From positions 248,001-312,000 of the forward strand of contig NZ_JAUYTT010000012.1 of NCBI RefSeq assembly GCF_030695035.1: a DNA stretch of 64,000 bases. The letters run 5' to 3'. Source of the DNA: Frigidibacter sp. Its GTDB lineage: Bacteria; Pseudomonadota; Alphaproteobacteria; Rhodobacterales; Rhodobacteraceae. Below the pieces are notes generated by a model. The model searched no databases, had not been told where the DNA came from, and saw nothing but the letters and a program-made list of their open reading frames with translations. Numbering within the stretch: the stretch's first letter is position 1; every line of letters begins with the position of its first letter. Below are positions 1-10,167 of the stretch, piece by piece. A program made the translations under genes and the position numbers.

Positions 1-746
1 ATCTGGTCGAGGCCTCGGCCACCCTGCGCGCCCGGCAGCGGGAAACCCTCGCCGGGCATCAAGTGGCTTGGCACGACAGCATCGACACCCTACCCGAAGC
101 GCCGTTGTTCCTGCTGGCGAACGAGTTCTTCGACGCGCTGCCGATCCGCCAGTTCGTCCGCTCTGGCCCCGGCTGGTGCGAGCGGCTGGTGGGCCTTTCG
201 GCCGACGGCGCCCTGCAACCCGGCCTCTCCCCCCCTGCCCCGCTAGCGGCGCTGGCCCATAGGCTGACCGATACAGCGACGGGCGATGTGGTCGAGATCT
301 GCCCCGCCGCCCCGTCCATCGCCGCCAGCATCGCCACCCGCATCGCCCGCCATGGCGGCGCGGCGCTGATCGTGGATTATGGCGGCTGGCACAGTCTGGG
401 CGACACCTTTCAGGCCGTGCAGGGCCATGCCACAGCCGATCCTTTCGCCGCCCCCGGCGAAGCCGACCTGACCGCCCATGTCGATTTCGAGCCCCTCGCC
501 GCCGCCGCCCGCAGCGCCGGGGCCGCAGCCAGCGCGCTGATCCCCCAAGGCGTGCTGCTGGAGCGGCTGGGGATCGCCGCCCGGGCCGAGCGGCTGGCGC
601 GGGGCCTCGGCGGCAGCGCGCTGGAAAGCCACCTCGCCGCGCATCGCCGCTTGACCCACCCCGGCGAAATGGGAAGGGTGTTCAAGGCACTGGCCATCCA
701 CCCGCAAACCCAATCTCCTCCCCCCGGTTTCGAGCCCTCCGCCTGA
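1..746 (+). CDS. NDUFAF7-family class I SAM-dependent methyltransferase (3' part)
   Basis: The gene enters from upstream of the window. Its reading frame is open from base 3, so the N-terminal SAM-binding part is missing. The visible C-terminal part carries the family block LLANEFFDALP at about 111-142 and a later VDYGG motif. Both are typical of the NDUFAF7/DUF185 family, whose mitochondrial member methylates an arginine of a respiratory complex I subunit. A bacterial target cannot be read from the sequence. The stop lies only 4 nt before the next start, so the two genes are probably cotranscribed. Family assignment is good; substrate unknown. Confidence 0.85.
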   Translation, partial: LVEASATLRARQRETLAGHQVAWHDSIDTLPEAPLFLLANEFFDALPIRQFVRSGPGWCERLVGLSADGALQPGLSPPAPLAALAHRLTDTATGDVVEICPAAPSIAASIATRIARHGGAALIVDYGGWHSLGDTFQAVQGHATADPFAAPGEADLTAHVDFEPLAAAARSAGAAASALIPQGVLLERLGIAARAERLARGLGGSALESHLAAHRRLTHPGEMGRVFKALAIHPQTQSPPPGFEPSA

Positions 747-750
747 TGAC

Positions 751-1506
751 ATGACCCTTGAAATTCTGACCGTCCCCGCGCTCGGCGACCTGCGCCACGG
801 CTTTTTCACCCGCAGGGGAGGTGCGTCATCAGGCATCTTTTCCGGGCTGAACTGCGGGCATGGCTCCACCGACCTGACCGAAGCTGTGGCGGTGAACCGC
901 GCCCGTGTCGCCGCCGCGATGCGAGTGCAGCCGGCGCAGCTGATCGGGGTGCATCAGGTTCATTCCGCCGAGGTGGTGACGGTCACCGGCCCGCTGACTG
1001 TCGCACAGCGTGCCGATGCGCTGGTGACCGCGGTGCCGGGCCTTGCGCTTTGCATCCTCACCGCCGATTGCCAGCCGGTGCTGTTCGCCGACAGCTCGGC
1101 CGGCGTGATCGGCGCTGCCCATGCCGGCTGGCGCGGGGCACTTGGCGGCATCCTCGAGGAAACACTTGACGCGATGGAGGCACTTGGTGCCCGGCGCGAG
1201 CGTATCGTGGCCGTGATCGGCCCCACCATCAGCCAGCGCGCCTATGAGGTCGGCCCCGAGTTCCTGGCCGAGTTCCTGGCCGAGGATGCCGAGAATGTCC
1301 GCTTCTTCGCGGGGGGCACCGGCGACCGGATGCAGTTCGACCTGCCGGGCTTCTCGCTGCACCGCCTGCGGACAGCGGGCGTGGCCGAGGCGGAATGGAC
1401 GCGCCATTGCACCTATTCCGACCCGGCGCGCTTCTACTCCTACCGCCGCTCCGTTCATGCCGGCGAGGCGGATTATGGCCGGCTGATATCTGCCATCCGG
1501 CTCTGA
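751..1506 (+). CDS. pgeF: YfiH/PgeF-type polyphenol oxidase family protein
   Basis: This 251-residue protein has the zinc site of the YfiH (DUF152, laccase-domain) family: HQVH with His71, Cys107 in TADCQPV and His124 in AAHAGWRG, the same numbering as the E. coli protein. Members act as purine nucleoside phosphorylase/adenosine deaminase-like enzymes, and E. coli YfiH has been linked to removal of mis-incorporated L-Ser from peptidoglycan precursors. Which activity applies here is not visible. The gene starts at ATG 751, 4 nt after the methyltransferase stop, a pairing that suggests an operon. Symbol transferred by similarity only. Confidence 0.88.
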   Translation: MTLEILTVPALGDLRHGFFTRRGGASSGIFSGLNCGHGSTDLTEAVAVNRARVAAAMRVQPAQLIGVHQVHSAEVVTVTGPLTVAQRADALVTAVPGLALCILTADCQPVLFADSSAGVIGAAHAGWRGALGGILEETLDAMEALGARRERIVAVIGPTISQRAYEVGPEFLAEFLAEDAENVRFFAGGTGDRMQFDLPGFSLHRLRTAGVAEAEWTRHCTYSDPARFYSYRRSVHAGEADYGRLISAIRL

Positions 1507-1627
1507 CGCAGCCCGCCGCGGAACCACCCGATCCGTGCCGCGCTGTTGCCATGCCGCTGCCGCAAAGGCGGGCGACAAAGGCGGCAAGACGGGCATGAGG
1601 CGCCCGCAGCAACGAGGGAGCACAAAG

Positions 1628-1789
1628 ATGAAACCGCAACGCCGCTGGATGATGTCCGTTCTGGCCGAAGCCGCCCGTGAAGCCGCGAACCCGACCCTCA
1701 TGCCCTGGCAGCGCAAGAAGGCCGCCGCCCCGGTCCGCGCGCCGCGCGCCGCCGCCGTGCCGCCGCTCCGCGCTGCAGCCCGCGCCTGA
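1628..1789 (+). CDS. small basic hypothetical protein (53 aa)
   Basis: A short frame opens at ATG 1628 behind a good ribosome-binding site (GAGGGAG at 1615-1621). The product starts MKPQRRWMMSVL, contains a TLMPWQR stretch, and ends in an Ala/Pro/Arg-rich tail. A short basic N-terminus of the form KPQRRWM...SVL followed by MPW is, to my recollection, seen in small Rhodobacteraceae proteins, which favours a real gene. No function is known. A longer in-frame start at 1535 has no visible ribosome-binding site. The biased Arg/Ala content of the second half is also what GC-rich noise would give, so confidence is moderate. Confidence 0.55.
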   Translation: MKPQRRWMMSVLAEAAREAANPTLMPWQRKKAAAPVRAPRAAAVPPLRAAARA

Positions 1790-2021
1790 CAGCGCCGCGC
1801 TCTTCCCAGACTGCCCGATTCGCCCGCAGCGCCGCGCAAATCGGCGACATTCCGCGCCCTCTGCGGCCCTGCCGAAACAATGCCGCAGCCCTGCCTCAAT
1901 ATGGCCCCGAGCCACCGGCACCCTTGCAACGATTCTGACAGATCCTGCCGCCTCTGCGATCTCCCCCGTCCCTGCGCCGCGCGGGGATTGATGCAGATGT
2001 GGCCAGCGAAAGGCTGATCGC

Positions 2022-2861
2022 ATGTCCTATCCCAACCGCGCCGTCGCCGGCCTTGCGACGCCCAATACAGAAGCCCTCTCGAAGGCCCATCCCGACTGGG
2101 CCACGCGCGCTGAACGCCGTCCCCTGCGCGCCATGCCGCTTGCGCGGCGGTACGAGGCGTCCTTCCTGCGAGCTTCTGGTGAAATCGGCACCCTCTCTCG
2201 CCTCGCTCCGGCGATGCCGCTGTTCGAGCAGGCTTTTTCCGCCGTCGCCCGCGGGACGCTGATCGCCACGCCGCAAGGCCCGGTCGCGGTGGAGGATCTG
2301 CTGCCCGGAACCTTGCTGACCACGACCGAGGGGGATCCAGAACCGCTGCTGTGGTCCGGAAGCATCACGCTTTACCCCGCCGCGAACACCGATACCGGCA
2401 GCAGCGCCCCGGTGCCGTCGGCAGAGCCTGCCCGGCTGACGCGGATCATGGCCGACAGCTTCGGCATGGCCCGGCCGATCACCGATGTGGTGCTGGGGCC
2501 CCATGCCCGGGTGCTGCGCCGAGATCCGCGCCTGCGCCCCGTGGTCGGCGGGACCGAGGCCTATGTGCCGGTGCGCGCCCTGCAAGACGGTGACAGCGTG
2601 ATCGAGGTTGCCCCGGCAACGCCCGTCACCGTGCATCACCTTGTGCTTGGCCAGCAGGCCACGCTCAGCGCCAGTGGGATCGAGATTGAAAGCTTCCACC
2701 CCGGGATGGGCTTTGCCGAGATGATGGACCCGCAGCTTCTGGCGCTGTTCCTGTCGCTGTTCCCGCATATCCGCGAGCGCGGGATGGCGCTGGATGGCTT
2801 TGGCGCGCCGTCCTTCCCGCGCCTGACCAAATTCGAGGCCGAAGACCTGCTGGCGGGCTGA
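2022..2861 (+). CDS. Hint-domain protein lacking the usual N-terminal cysteine
   Basis: The 279-residue product has a Hint (hedgehog/intein-type) domain beginning near residue 73: ARGTLIATPQGPVAVEDLLPG, then a beta-rich core, then an ESFHPG block near the end. These Hint_2 proteins are common in Rhodobacterales and are often fused to secreted or repeat-containing partners. In catalytic Hint domains the block starts with Cys. Here the aligned position is Ala74, so self-cleavage by the standard mechanism looks lost. About 70 N-terminal residues precede the domain, with no clear signal peptide. The start at 2022 follows a weak AAAGG-type ribosome-binding site. A second Hint gene (45435-46526) retains the cysteine. 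Confidence 0.8.
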   Translation: MSYPNRAVAGLATPNTEALSKAHPDWATRAERRPLRAMPLARRYEASFLRASGEIGTLSRLAPAMPLFEQAFSAVARGTLIATPQGPVAVEDLLPGTLLTTTEGDPEPLLWSGSITLYPAANTDTGSSAPVPSAEPARLTRIMADSFGMARPITDVVLGPHARVLRRDPRLRPVVGGTEAYVPVRALQDGDSVIEVAPATPVTVHHLVLGQQATLSASGIEIESFHPGMGFAEMMDPQLLALFLSLFPHIRERGMALDGFGAPSFPRLTKFEAEDLLAG

Positions 2862-2872
2862 ACGCCCCCAGC

Positions 2873-4622
<1,750 letters not shown>

Positions 4623-4643
4623 CGTTCCGCGCGGCGGGGAAAG

Positions 4644-4665
4644 CGGGCCACAATGGCCCGTTTTT
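4644..4665 (+). terminator. intrinsic terminator of trxB
   Basis: A perfect 7-bp stem (CGGGCCA at 4644-4650 pairing with TGGCCCG at 4654-4660) with a 3-nt loop is followed directly by five T residues. It lies 21 nt after the trxB stop. Confidence 0.85.
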
Positions 4666-4778
4666 CACCGTAAACCCTCGGGAAAGCTTGAAATCCGCCA
4701 TATTCCGGCGATAGGTGCCCTTGAAACCGGGACTTTCCGGTGCCGATCCGTGCATTTCCAACCGAAGGCAAGCCGCCC

Positions 4779-6488
4779 ATGTCCCTTCCGAACCTCGCTC
4801 CGATCCCGGAGCTGTATGTCTCCTACGAATCCGCCCAGAAGCTGAAGCATGAGGCCGGGACGCTTGCCTCCTGGGATCTGACCCCGCGCCAGGTCTGCGA
4901 TCTGGAGCTGCTGATGAACGGCGGCTTCAACCCGCTGAAGGGCTTCCTGACCGAGGCGGATTACACCGGCGTGGTCGAGGAGATGCGGTTGGCCGATGGC
5001 ACGCTCTGGCCGATGCCGATCACCCTCGATGTCAGCGAAGCCTTTGCCGGCCAGGTCGAACCCGGCCAGGACATCGCGCTGCGCGATCAGGAAGGCGTGA
5101 TCCTTGCCATCCTGTCGGTGACCGACAAATACACCCCCAACAAGGCACGCGAGGCCGAGATGGTCTTCGGCGCCGATGACCTTGCGCATCCGGCGGTGAA
5201 CTACCTGCACCATCAGGCCGGCCCGGTCTATCTGGGTGGGCCGGTGGTCGGCATCCAGCAACCCGTGCATTATGACTTCAAGGCCCGCCGCGACACCCCG
5301 AATGAACTGCGCGCCTTCTTCCGCAAGATGGGCTGGCGCCGCATCGTCGCCTTCCAGACCCGCAACCCGCTGCACCGCGCCCATCAGGAACTGACCTTCC
5401 GCGCCGCGCGCGAGGCGCAGGCCAACCTGCTGATCCACCCGGTCGTCGGCATGACCAAGCCGGGCGATATCGACCACTTCACCCGCGTGCGCTGCTACGA
5501 AGCGGTGCTGGACCAGTACCCCGCCACCACCACCACCATGAGCCTGCTGAACCTTGCCATGCGCATGGCCGGCCCGCGCGAGGCGGTGTGGCACGGCATC
5601 ATCCGCCGCAACCACGGCTGCACCCATATGATCGTCGGCCGCGACCATGCGGGCCCGGGCAAGAACTCTGCGGGGCAGGATTTCTACGATCCCTATGCCG
5701 CACAGGAAATGTTCGGAAAGTATCAGTCTGAGATCGGCGTCGAGATGGTTGATTTCAAACAGATGGTGTTTGTGCAAGAGCGCGCCCAGTACGAACCGCG
5801 CGACGAGGTCGAGGCCGGCGCCACGATCCTCGACATCTCGGGCACCGAACTCCGCCGCCGGCTGGCCGAGGGGCTTGAGATCCCCGAATGGTTCTCCTTC
5901 CCCGACGTCGTCACCGAACTGCGCCGCACCCGTCCGCCCCGCGCCAACCAGGGCTTCACGGTGTTCTTCACCGGCTTCTCGGGTTCGGGCAAATCCACCA
6001 TCGCCAATGCGCTGATGGTCAAGCTGATGGAGATGGGCGGCCGCCCGGTCACGCTGCTGGACGGCGACGTGGTGCGCAAGCATCTGTCCTCGGAGCTTGG
6101 CTTCTCGAAAGAGCACCGCGACATCAACATCAAGCGGATCGGCTATGTCGCCTCCGAGATCACCAAGAACGGCGGCATCGCCATCTGTGCGCCGATCGCG
6201 CCCTACACCGCGACCCGCCGTGCCGTGCGCGAGATGATCGAGCAATACGGCGCCTTCGTCGAAGTGCATGTGGCGACCAGCATCGAGGAATGCGAAAAAC
6301 GCGACCGCAAGGGCCTCTACAAGCTGGCGCGCGAAGGCAAGATCAAGGAATTTACCGGGATTTCCGACCCCTATGAAGTGCCCGAAAGCCCCGAACTGCG
6401 CGTCGAGACCGAGAATGTCGATGTCGACAACTGCGCGCATCAGGTGATCCTGAAGCTGGAAAGCATGGGCCTGATCGGCAGAAGCTGA
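4779..6488 (+). CDS. bifunctional sulfate adenylyltransferase / adenylylsulfate kinase
   Basis: This 569-residue fusion carries out the two activation steps of sulfate assimilation: ATP plus sulfate to APS, then APS to PAPS. Residues 1 to about 385 are a Sat-type ATP sulfurylase with QTRNPLHRAH (193-202), the catalytic nucleotide-binding block. The C-terminal part is APS kinase with P-loop GFSGSGKST (399-407), then LDGDVVRKHL and a CAPIAPYT segment. ATG 4779 is chosen over an in-frame ATG at 4740 because the product then starts like other family members. It is flanked by terminators on both sides, so it appears monocistronic. This Met3-like fusion replaces separate cysD/cysN/cysC genes. Confidence 0.95.
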   Translation: MSLPNLAPIPELYVSYESAQKLKHEAGTLASWDLTPRQVCDLELLMNGGFNPLKGFLTEADYTGVVEEMRLADGTLWPMPITLDVSEAFAGQVEPGQDIALRDQEGVILAILSVTDKYTPNKAREAEMVFGADDLAHPAVNYLHHQAGPVYLGGPVVGIQQPVHYDFKARRDTPNELRAFFRKMGWRRIVAFQTRNPLHRAHQELTFRAAREAQANLLIHPVVGMTKPGDIDHFTRVRCYEAVLDQYPATTTTMSLLNLAMRMAGPREAVWHGIIRRNHGCTHMIVGRDHAGPGKNSAGQDFYDPYAAQEMFGKYQSEIGVEMVDFKQMVFVQERAQYEPRDEVEAGATILDISGTELRRRLAEGLEIPEWFSFPDVVTELRRTRPPRANQGFTVFFTGFSGSGKSTIANALMVKLMEMGGRPVTLLDGDVVRKHLSSELGFSKEHRDINIKRIGYVASEITKNGGIAICAPIAPYTATRRAVREMIEQYGAFVEVHVATSIEECEKRDRKGLYKLAREGKIKEFTGISDPYEVPESPELRVETENVDVDNCAHQVILKLESMGLIGRS

Positions 6489-6506
6489 TCCCCCGAACCA
6501 CAAAGC

Positions 6507-6540
6507 AACGGCGCGGCGACGAAGGTTGCCGCGCCGTTTG
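6507..6540 (+). terminator. hairpin terminator after the sulfate-activation gene
   Basis: An 11-bp perfect stem (AACGGCGCGGC at 6507-6517 pairing with 6528-6538) with a 10-nt loop lies 18 nt after the stop. The following T run is short (TTTG), so termination may be partial. Confidence 0.65.
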
Positions 6541-6662
6541 CATGTCTGGGCTTCGCGGGCCGATATGCTGCAGGCGAAACCCGATCCCGCCCCCCCGCGT
6601 TGACAACTGCAAGTCGACCGGCGGTGCGCCACCGCCCCCAACCCGCCCCGGGGGGCAGCCTC

Positions 6663-7955
6663 GTGAGGAATGCAGCGCGCCCGCCTTGGTCATTCGCCCC
6701 GCGTGCGACCGTCAGCCTGCTGATGCTGGTGGTTTTGGCCGTGCTCTTCGCCGCCGGGGCGCTGACGGTGACCCGCGCTTTCCACGCCGAGAATGTGGCC
6801 CGGCAAGAGATGACAGAGGCGCGCGAGGCCCTGTCGCAGGTCAATGACCTGATGCTGATCCTCTATGAGGCCGAGTCGGCGCAACGCAGTGTCCTGCTCG
6901 GCGACCCCAGCGCCGCGGACCCGTTCCGCGCCGCCGAGGCGGCTCTGCCCGGGGCCACGGCGCAGATGCAGGCCTCGCTCGACCGTGCCGGCAGCGATCT
7001 GTCCGTGCAGGGGCGCCGGCTTGGCGCGCTCGCCGGGGAGCGGATGGCGGACCTGTCCGCATCGCCCGCAGTGGTGCCAGCGCCTACCACCGCCAGCCCC
7101 CGCACCGCGATGGATGACCTGCGACAGGCCAGCGCCGCGATCCGGCGCGAGGAACGCGCGCTGATGGATGCCGCCTATACCCGGGCCGATGCCGAGCGGC
7201 TGCGGGCCAAGCGCACGCTGGGGATGATCGGGCTAACGGTGCTGGGGCTGATCGTGCTGGCGGCGATGCTGGCCTTCCGCAGCGCCCGAGCCGAATCCCG
7301 TCTGCGCTACCGGCGCGAGATCGAAGTGCAGCGCGACCGGGCCGAACTGGTCTCGCATGAGCTGAGCCACCGGGTGAAGAACCTGTTCGCGGTGACGATG
7401 TCGATCATCTCGGTCACCGGGCGCAGCGAGACGGACCCCAAGATCGCTGCGAAAAAGACCCGCTCACGCATCCAGGCCCTCGCCCGCGCGCATGAACTGT
7501 CGAGCGGCCAGAACCTGATGCGCACCGCACCTTTCGGCGATCTCCTGGAGGCTGTGGTTCGGCCTTACTGCCCGCCGGGGGCCACACTGCGCCTGAGCGG
7601 AGCGAAACTGGTGCTGCCCGCACGTTTGCTGACGCCGATGGGCCTGATTTTTAACGAGTTGGCAACCAACAGTGTGAAATATGGGGCTTGGTCCTCACCT
7701 TTGGGAACCCTGACTGTCGATTGGACGTTTGCTTCCGACGAAACACTGATTGTGGTATGGCAAGAGCAGCTTGCCGAGTACGGACCGCCACAGCCCGGAC
7801 GCGAAGGCTTCGGATCGACGATGATAGACCTGTCGCTGCAACAGGCCAAGGCCACGATGAAACGACGCTGGGGCGAACAAGGACTGACTGCAAGGCTGAG
7901 ATTTCCATTCAGCGGGGCAGACAAGGTCGAGGTCACGGCGACAGGCAAGGACTAG
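6663..7955 (+). CDS. HWE/HisKA_2-type sensor histidine kinase, membrane bound
   Basis: The protein (430 residues from GTG 6663) has a first membrane helix (about 14-38) and a periplasmic helical sensor region resembling CHASE3 (VNDLMLILYEAESAQRSVLLG). A second membrane helix lies at about 186-205, followed by a kinase core with the phospho-acceptor block ELSHRVKNLFAV (His236) and the N-box FNELATNSVKYG. HRVKN followed by this N-box is typical of HWE-type kinases. GTG 6663 has a GGGGGCAG ribosome-binding site; a longer start at TTG 6600 has none. A receiver-only protein follows 4 nt later and is its likely partner. The signal is unknown. Confidence 0.88.
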   Translation: MRNAARPPWSFAPRATVSLLMLVVLAVLFAAGALTVTRAFHAENVARQEMTEAREALSQVNDLMLILYEAESAQRSVLLGDPSAADPFRAAEAALPGATAQMQASLDRAGSDLSVQGRRLGALAGERMADLSASPAVVPAPTTASPRTAMDDLRQASAAIRREERALMDAAYTRADAERLRAKRTLGMIGLTVLGLIVLAAMLAFRSARAESRLRYRREIEVQRDRAELVSHELSHRVKNLFAVTMSIISVTGRSETDPKIAAKKTRSRIQALARAHELSSGQNLMRTAPFGDLLEAVVRPYCPPGATLRLSGAKLVLPARLLTPMGLIFNELATNSVKYGAWSSPLGTLTVDWTFASDETLIVVWQEQLAEYGPPQPGREGFGSTMIDLSLQQAKATMKRRWGEQGLTARLRFPFSGADKVEVTATGKD

Positions 7956-7959
7956 GAAC

Positions 7960-8397
7960 ATGCTCGAAGGCAAGAAGATCATGGTGGTCGAGGACGAGGC
8001 GCTTTTGGCGCTCGACCTCGCCATGACGATGGAAGATCTGGGCGCGGCAGTTGTCGGCCCTTGTTATCGATTAGGTGCGGCGCTCGACCTTGTTCGCAAG
8101 ATGAAGGTGGATGGCGCGATCCTCGATGTGGATCTGAACGGCGAAACGGTGTTCCCGCTGGCGCGCTATCTGGACGAGCAGGGCGTGCCATTCGTCTTCC
8201 ACACCGGCCGCGCCGATCCGGCCAGCCTGCTGGAAGCGTTCAGCCGGGCGCGGATCTGCACCAAACCCAGCACGCCAGAACGCCTCGCCGCCTGCCTCGC
8301 CGAGGCGCTGGCCGACGCGGATCGCAGGTCCGACAATCAGAACTACGCGCCGGCCTATGCGCAGGACGGCAGCAGCGAAAGCTCGCAGCAAGCCTAG
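7960..8397 (+). CDS. single-domain response regulator
   Basis: The 145-residue protein is a CheY-like receiver with no output domain. It has the acidic pocket Glu11-Asp12, the phospho-acceptor region LDVDL (Asp56 most likely), Thr82 and Lys102 in the TKPS motif. About 30 polar residues trail the domain. Receiver-only partners of HWE kinases typically work through protein interaction or as phosphate sinks. It starts 4 nt after the kinase stop. The output cannot be inferred from the sequence. Confidence 0.9.
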   Translation: MLEGKKIMVVEDEALLALDLAMTMEDLGAAVVGPCYRLGAALDLVRKMKVDGAILDVDLNGETVFPLARYLDEQGVPFVFHTGRADPASLLEAFSRARICTKPSTPERLAACLAEALADADRRSDNQNYAPAYAQDGSSESSQQA

Positions 8398-8455
8398 GCC
8401 GGCCTACCAGATTTGCGCGCCGACGTGTCCTGCCGTCCCGCCATCCCCTCGCTAG

Positions 8456-8483
8456 CAAAAAGGCGGCCCTGCATGGGCCGCCT
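8456..8483 (-). terminator. terminator of the hsp20-DUF1150 unit (bidirectional hairpin)
   Basis: A 9-bp stem (AGGCGGCCC, 8461-8469, pairing with 8475-8483) has a 5-nt loop. Read leftward it is followed by TTTTT (complement of 8457-8461), so it best ends the leftward DUF1150 transcript. The hairpin may also stop rightward transcription from the response regulator. Confidence 0.75.
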
Positions 8484-8507
8484 GTTGTCGTGTCCATTTG
8501 CCCGAAG

Positions 8508-8735
8508 TCAGTGAACGCTGACCGGCGCCAGATCGTTCTGCCGCGCCAGCATGAAGGCCATTTTCCGGTCGCGCACCAGCGCCAGCCGCTCCCCCGCAGC
8601 ATCATGCACGGCATAAAGCGTCGCCAGCCCCTCGGCCTGCGCCTGCACCTCGCCCGGCAGGTCCGTCACCGCCACGCTGCGGACATAGACGATGCGCTCG
8701 CCCGCTTCGGGGCCGAATTCAAAAGTGGTGTTCAT
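8508..8735 (-). CDS. DUF1150-family protein
   Basis: The 75-residue protein (MNTTFEFG..., then ALVRDRKMAFMLARQND) matches the alphaproteobacterial DUF1150 family, short proteins of unknown function usually found directly behind a small heat-shock protein. Here it starts 18 nt after the hsp20 stop and ends just before a terminator, so the two form one unit. A role in stress response is inferred only from this neighbourhood. Confidence 0.85.
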   Translation of the reverse strand: MNTTFEFGPEAGERIVYVRSVAVTDLPGEVQAQAEGLATLYAVHDAAGERLALVRDRKMAFMLARQNDLAPVSVH

Positions 8736-8753
8736 CGCGTTTCCCCTTTCCTG

Positions 8754-9167
8754 TTATTTGCGCCCGATGCGGATGGTCTGCACCACCGGCTCGGGGATTG
8801 CCCGCTTCAGATCGATATGCAGCAGGCCATTCTCCAGCGCCGCACCTGCCACCTCGACCCCCTCGGCCAGCACGAAGCTGCGCTGGAAGGCCCGCGCGGC
8901 AATGCCGCGATGCAGGTAGATGCGCGCGGCATCCTCTTCGCCCTGACGGCCCCGGACCAGCAGCTGCCGATCCTCGACCGTGATCGCCAGATCCTCCTCG
9001 CGGAACCCGGCGACGGCCAGGGTGATCCGATAGGCATTCTCGCCCGATTGTTCGATATTGAACGGCGGATAGCCCTCGCTGCCGGCTTTCGCCGTGCGCT
9101 CCACCAGCCGTTCCAGCTGATCGAAGCCCAGCAAGTAGGGATGCGCCCCAAAGGTCAGTTTCGTCAT
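8754..9167 (-). CDS. Hsp20/alpha-crystallin family small heat-shock protein
   Basis: At 137 residues, this has the alpha-crystallin domain (about 35-125): PPFNIEQSGENAYRI, then VAGFREEDL, LVRGRQG and RAFQRSFVLAEGVEV, with a short C-terminal tail. Such proteins are ATP-independent holdases that bind unfolding proteins. The tail has a weak I-x-I element (IRIG). It leads a two-gene unit with DUF1150, and a possible heat-shock promoter lies about 70-95 nt upstream. Paralog naming (IbpA-like) is not certain, so no symbol is given. Confidence 0.93.
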   Translation of the reverse strand: MTKLTFGAHPYLLGFDQLERLVERTAKAGSEGYPPFNIEQSGENAYRITLAVAGFREEDLAITVEDRQLLVRGRQGEEDAARIYLHRGIAARAFQRSFVLAEGVEVAGAALENGLLHIDLKRAIPEPVVQTIRIGRK

Positions 9168-9233
9168 CGGGCAAGTCCTCGTCCAAGCGACATTGCAGGC
9201 AGGGCCCCGAGTGCGGCAGCCCCTTCGTTAAAG

Positions 9234-9262
9234 ATATGGGCACGGACCCGGGGCTCGGCAAG
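9234..9262 (-). promoter_or_regulatory. possible RpoH-type heat-shock promoter for hsp20
   Basis: Read leftward, CTTGCC (complement of 9257-9262) is followed after 16 nt by CCCATAT (complement of 9234-9240). This resembles the sigma-32 pattern CTTGAA ... CCCCATNT and lies 67 nt before the hsp20 start. The -35 match is imperfect and the spacing long, so this is a tentative call. Confidence 0.35.
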
Positions 9263-9380
9263 AGGCTTTCCTCGGCAAGGCGCCGCTTGCGCCGCCCTAC
9301 AGCACGCTTCCCGCAAGCAGCGGAAAACGCTATGTTTCAAAAACGCCCGCGCAACCGACTCAGCTGCCAGCAGGATCGAG

Positions 9381-9617
9381 ATGAACGCCCATATGGACAT
9401 GCACGCGCCCGGGGAAATGAACCATGACGATGTGTTGCGGGTGAAACTCGGCGTGCTGCGCCGCGAGCACCGCGACCTCGACGAGGCGATCCACGCGCTG
9501 GAAACCAGCGGTCGCGGCGACCAGCTGACCCTGCGCCGGCTGAAGAAGCAAAAGCTCGGCCTCAAGGATCAGATCGCCCGGATCGAGGATGTGCTGACGC
9601 CAGATATCATCGCCTGA
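9381..9617 (+). CDS. DUF465 (YdcH-like) family protein
   Basis: The 78-residue product has the DUF465 pattern: KLGVLRREHRDLDEAIHALE, then LRRLKKQKLGLKDQIARIED, forming a predicted two-helix hairpin. These small proteins are widespread in proteobacteria; no function is established. The open frame extends far upstream, but the part before 9381 is antisense to hsp20 and only this C-terminal segment resembles a protein. ATG 9381 gives the usual family length. Confidence 0.85.
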   Translation: MNAHMDMHAPGEMNHDDVLRVKLGVLRREHRDLDEAIHALETSGRGDQLTLRRLKKQKLGLKDQIARIEDVLTPDIIA

Positions 9618-9624
9618 CCTGCCA

Positions 9625-9652
9625 TTGCACCCCGCCCCGCCCCCGCTATAGT
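9625..9652 (+). promoter_or_regulatory. sigma-70-type promoter of purEK
   Basis: TTGCAC (9625-9630) and TATAGT (9647-9652) are separated by 16 nt, close to the housekeeping consensus. They lie 30 nt before the purE start, giving a short leader. Confidence 0.6.
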
Positions 9653-9681
9653 GCGCACTTCGCATTTTCCGGGGGGCATCC

Positions 9682-10167
9682 ATGGGCGTGAAGGTCGGAA
9701 TCATCATGGGCAGCCAGTCGGACTGGCCCACGATGAAAGAGGCGGCGGTAATCCTCGATGAGCTTGGCATTGCCTATGAGGCCAGGATCGTCTCGGCGCA
9801 TCGCACCCCGGACCGGCTCTGGACCTATGGCAAGACGGCGGCGGAGCGCGGGTTGCAGGTGATCATCGCGGGCGCTGGCGGCGCGGCGCATCTGCCCGGC
9901 ATGATGGCCTCCAAGACCCGGATCCCGGTTGTCGGCGTGCCGGTGCAGACACGGGCTCTGTCGGGCGTCGACAGCCTCTATTCCATCGTGCAAATGCCCA
10001 AGGGCTTCCCCGTCGCCACCATGGCCATCGGGGCTGCGGGCGCGGCCAATGCCGGGCTGATGGCCGCTGGCATCCTCGCGCTCAACGATCCCGCCCTCGC
10101 CGCCAAGCTCGATGCCTGGCGCGAGGCCCTCTCCGCCTCGATCCCCGAGGAACCCACCGATGACTGA
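9682..10167 (+). CDS. purE: N5-carboxyaminoimidazole ribonucleotide mutase
   Basis: The 161-residue enzyme converts N5-CAIR to CAIR in purine synthesis. It has the class I PurE motifs GSQSDWPTM (10-18) and SAHRTPDRL with His40, plus the [11 protein letters not shown] segment. Length is typical. It overlaps purK by 8 nt, so the two consecutive pathway enzymes are translationally coupled. A TTGCAC/TATAGT promoter lies just upstream. Confidence 0.97.
   Translation: MGVKVGIIMGSQSDWPTMKEAAVILDELGIAYEARIVSAHRTPDRLWTYGKTAAERGLQVIIAGAGGAAHLPGMMASKTRIPVVGVPVQTRALSGVDSLYSIVQMPKGFPVATMAIGAAGAANAGLMAAGILALNDPALAAKLDAWREALSASIPEEPTDD

Noticed and set aside
4623..4778. SAM-II or other sulfur riboswitch ahead of the sulfate-activation gene
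   Set aside because: Only the trxB terminator and a short spacer are visible; no conserved riboswitch core could be recognised.
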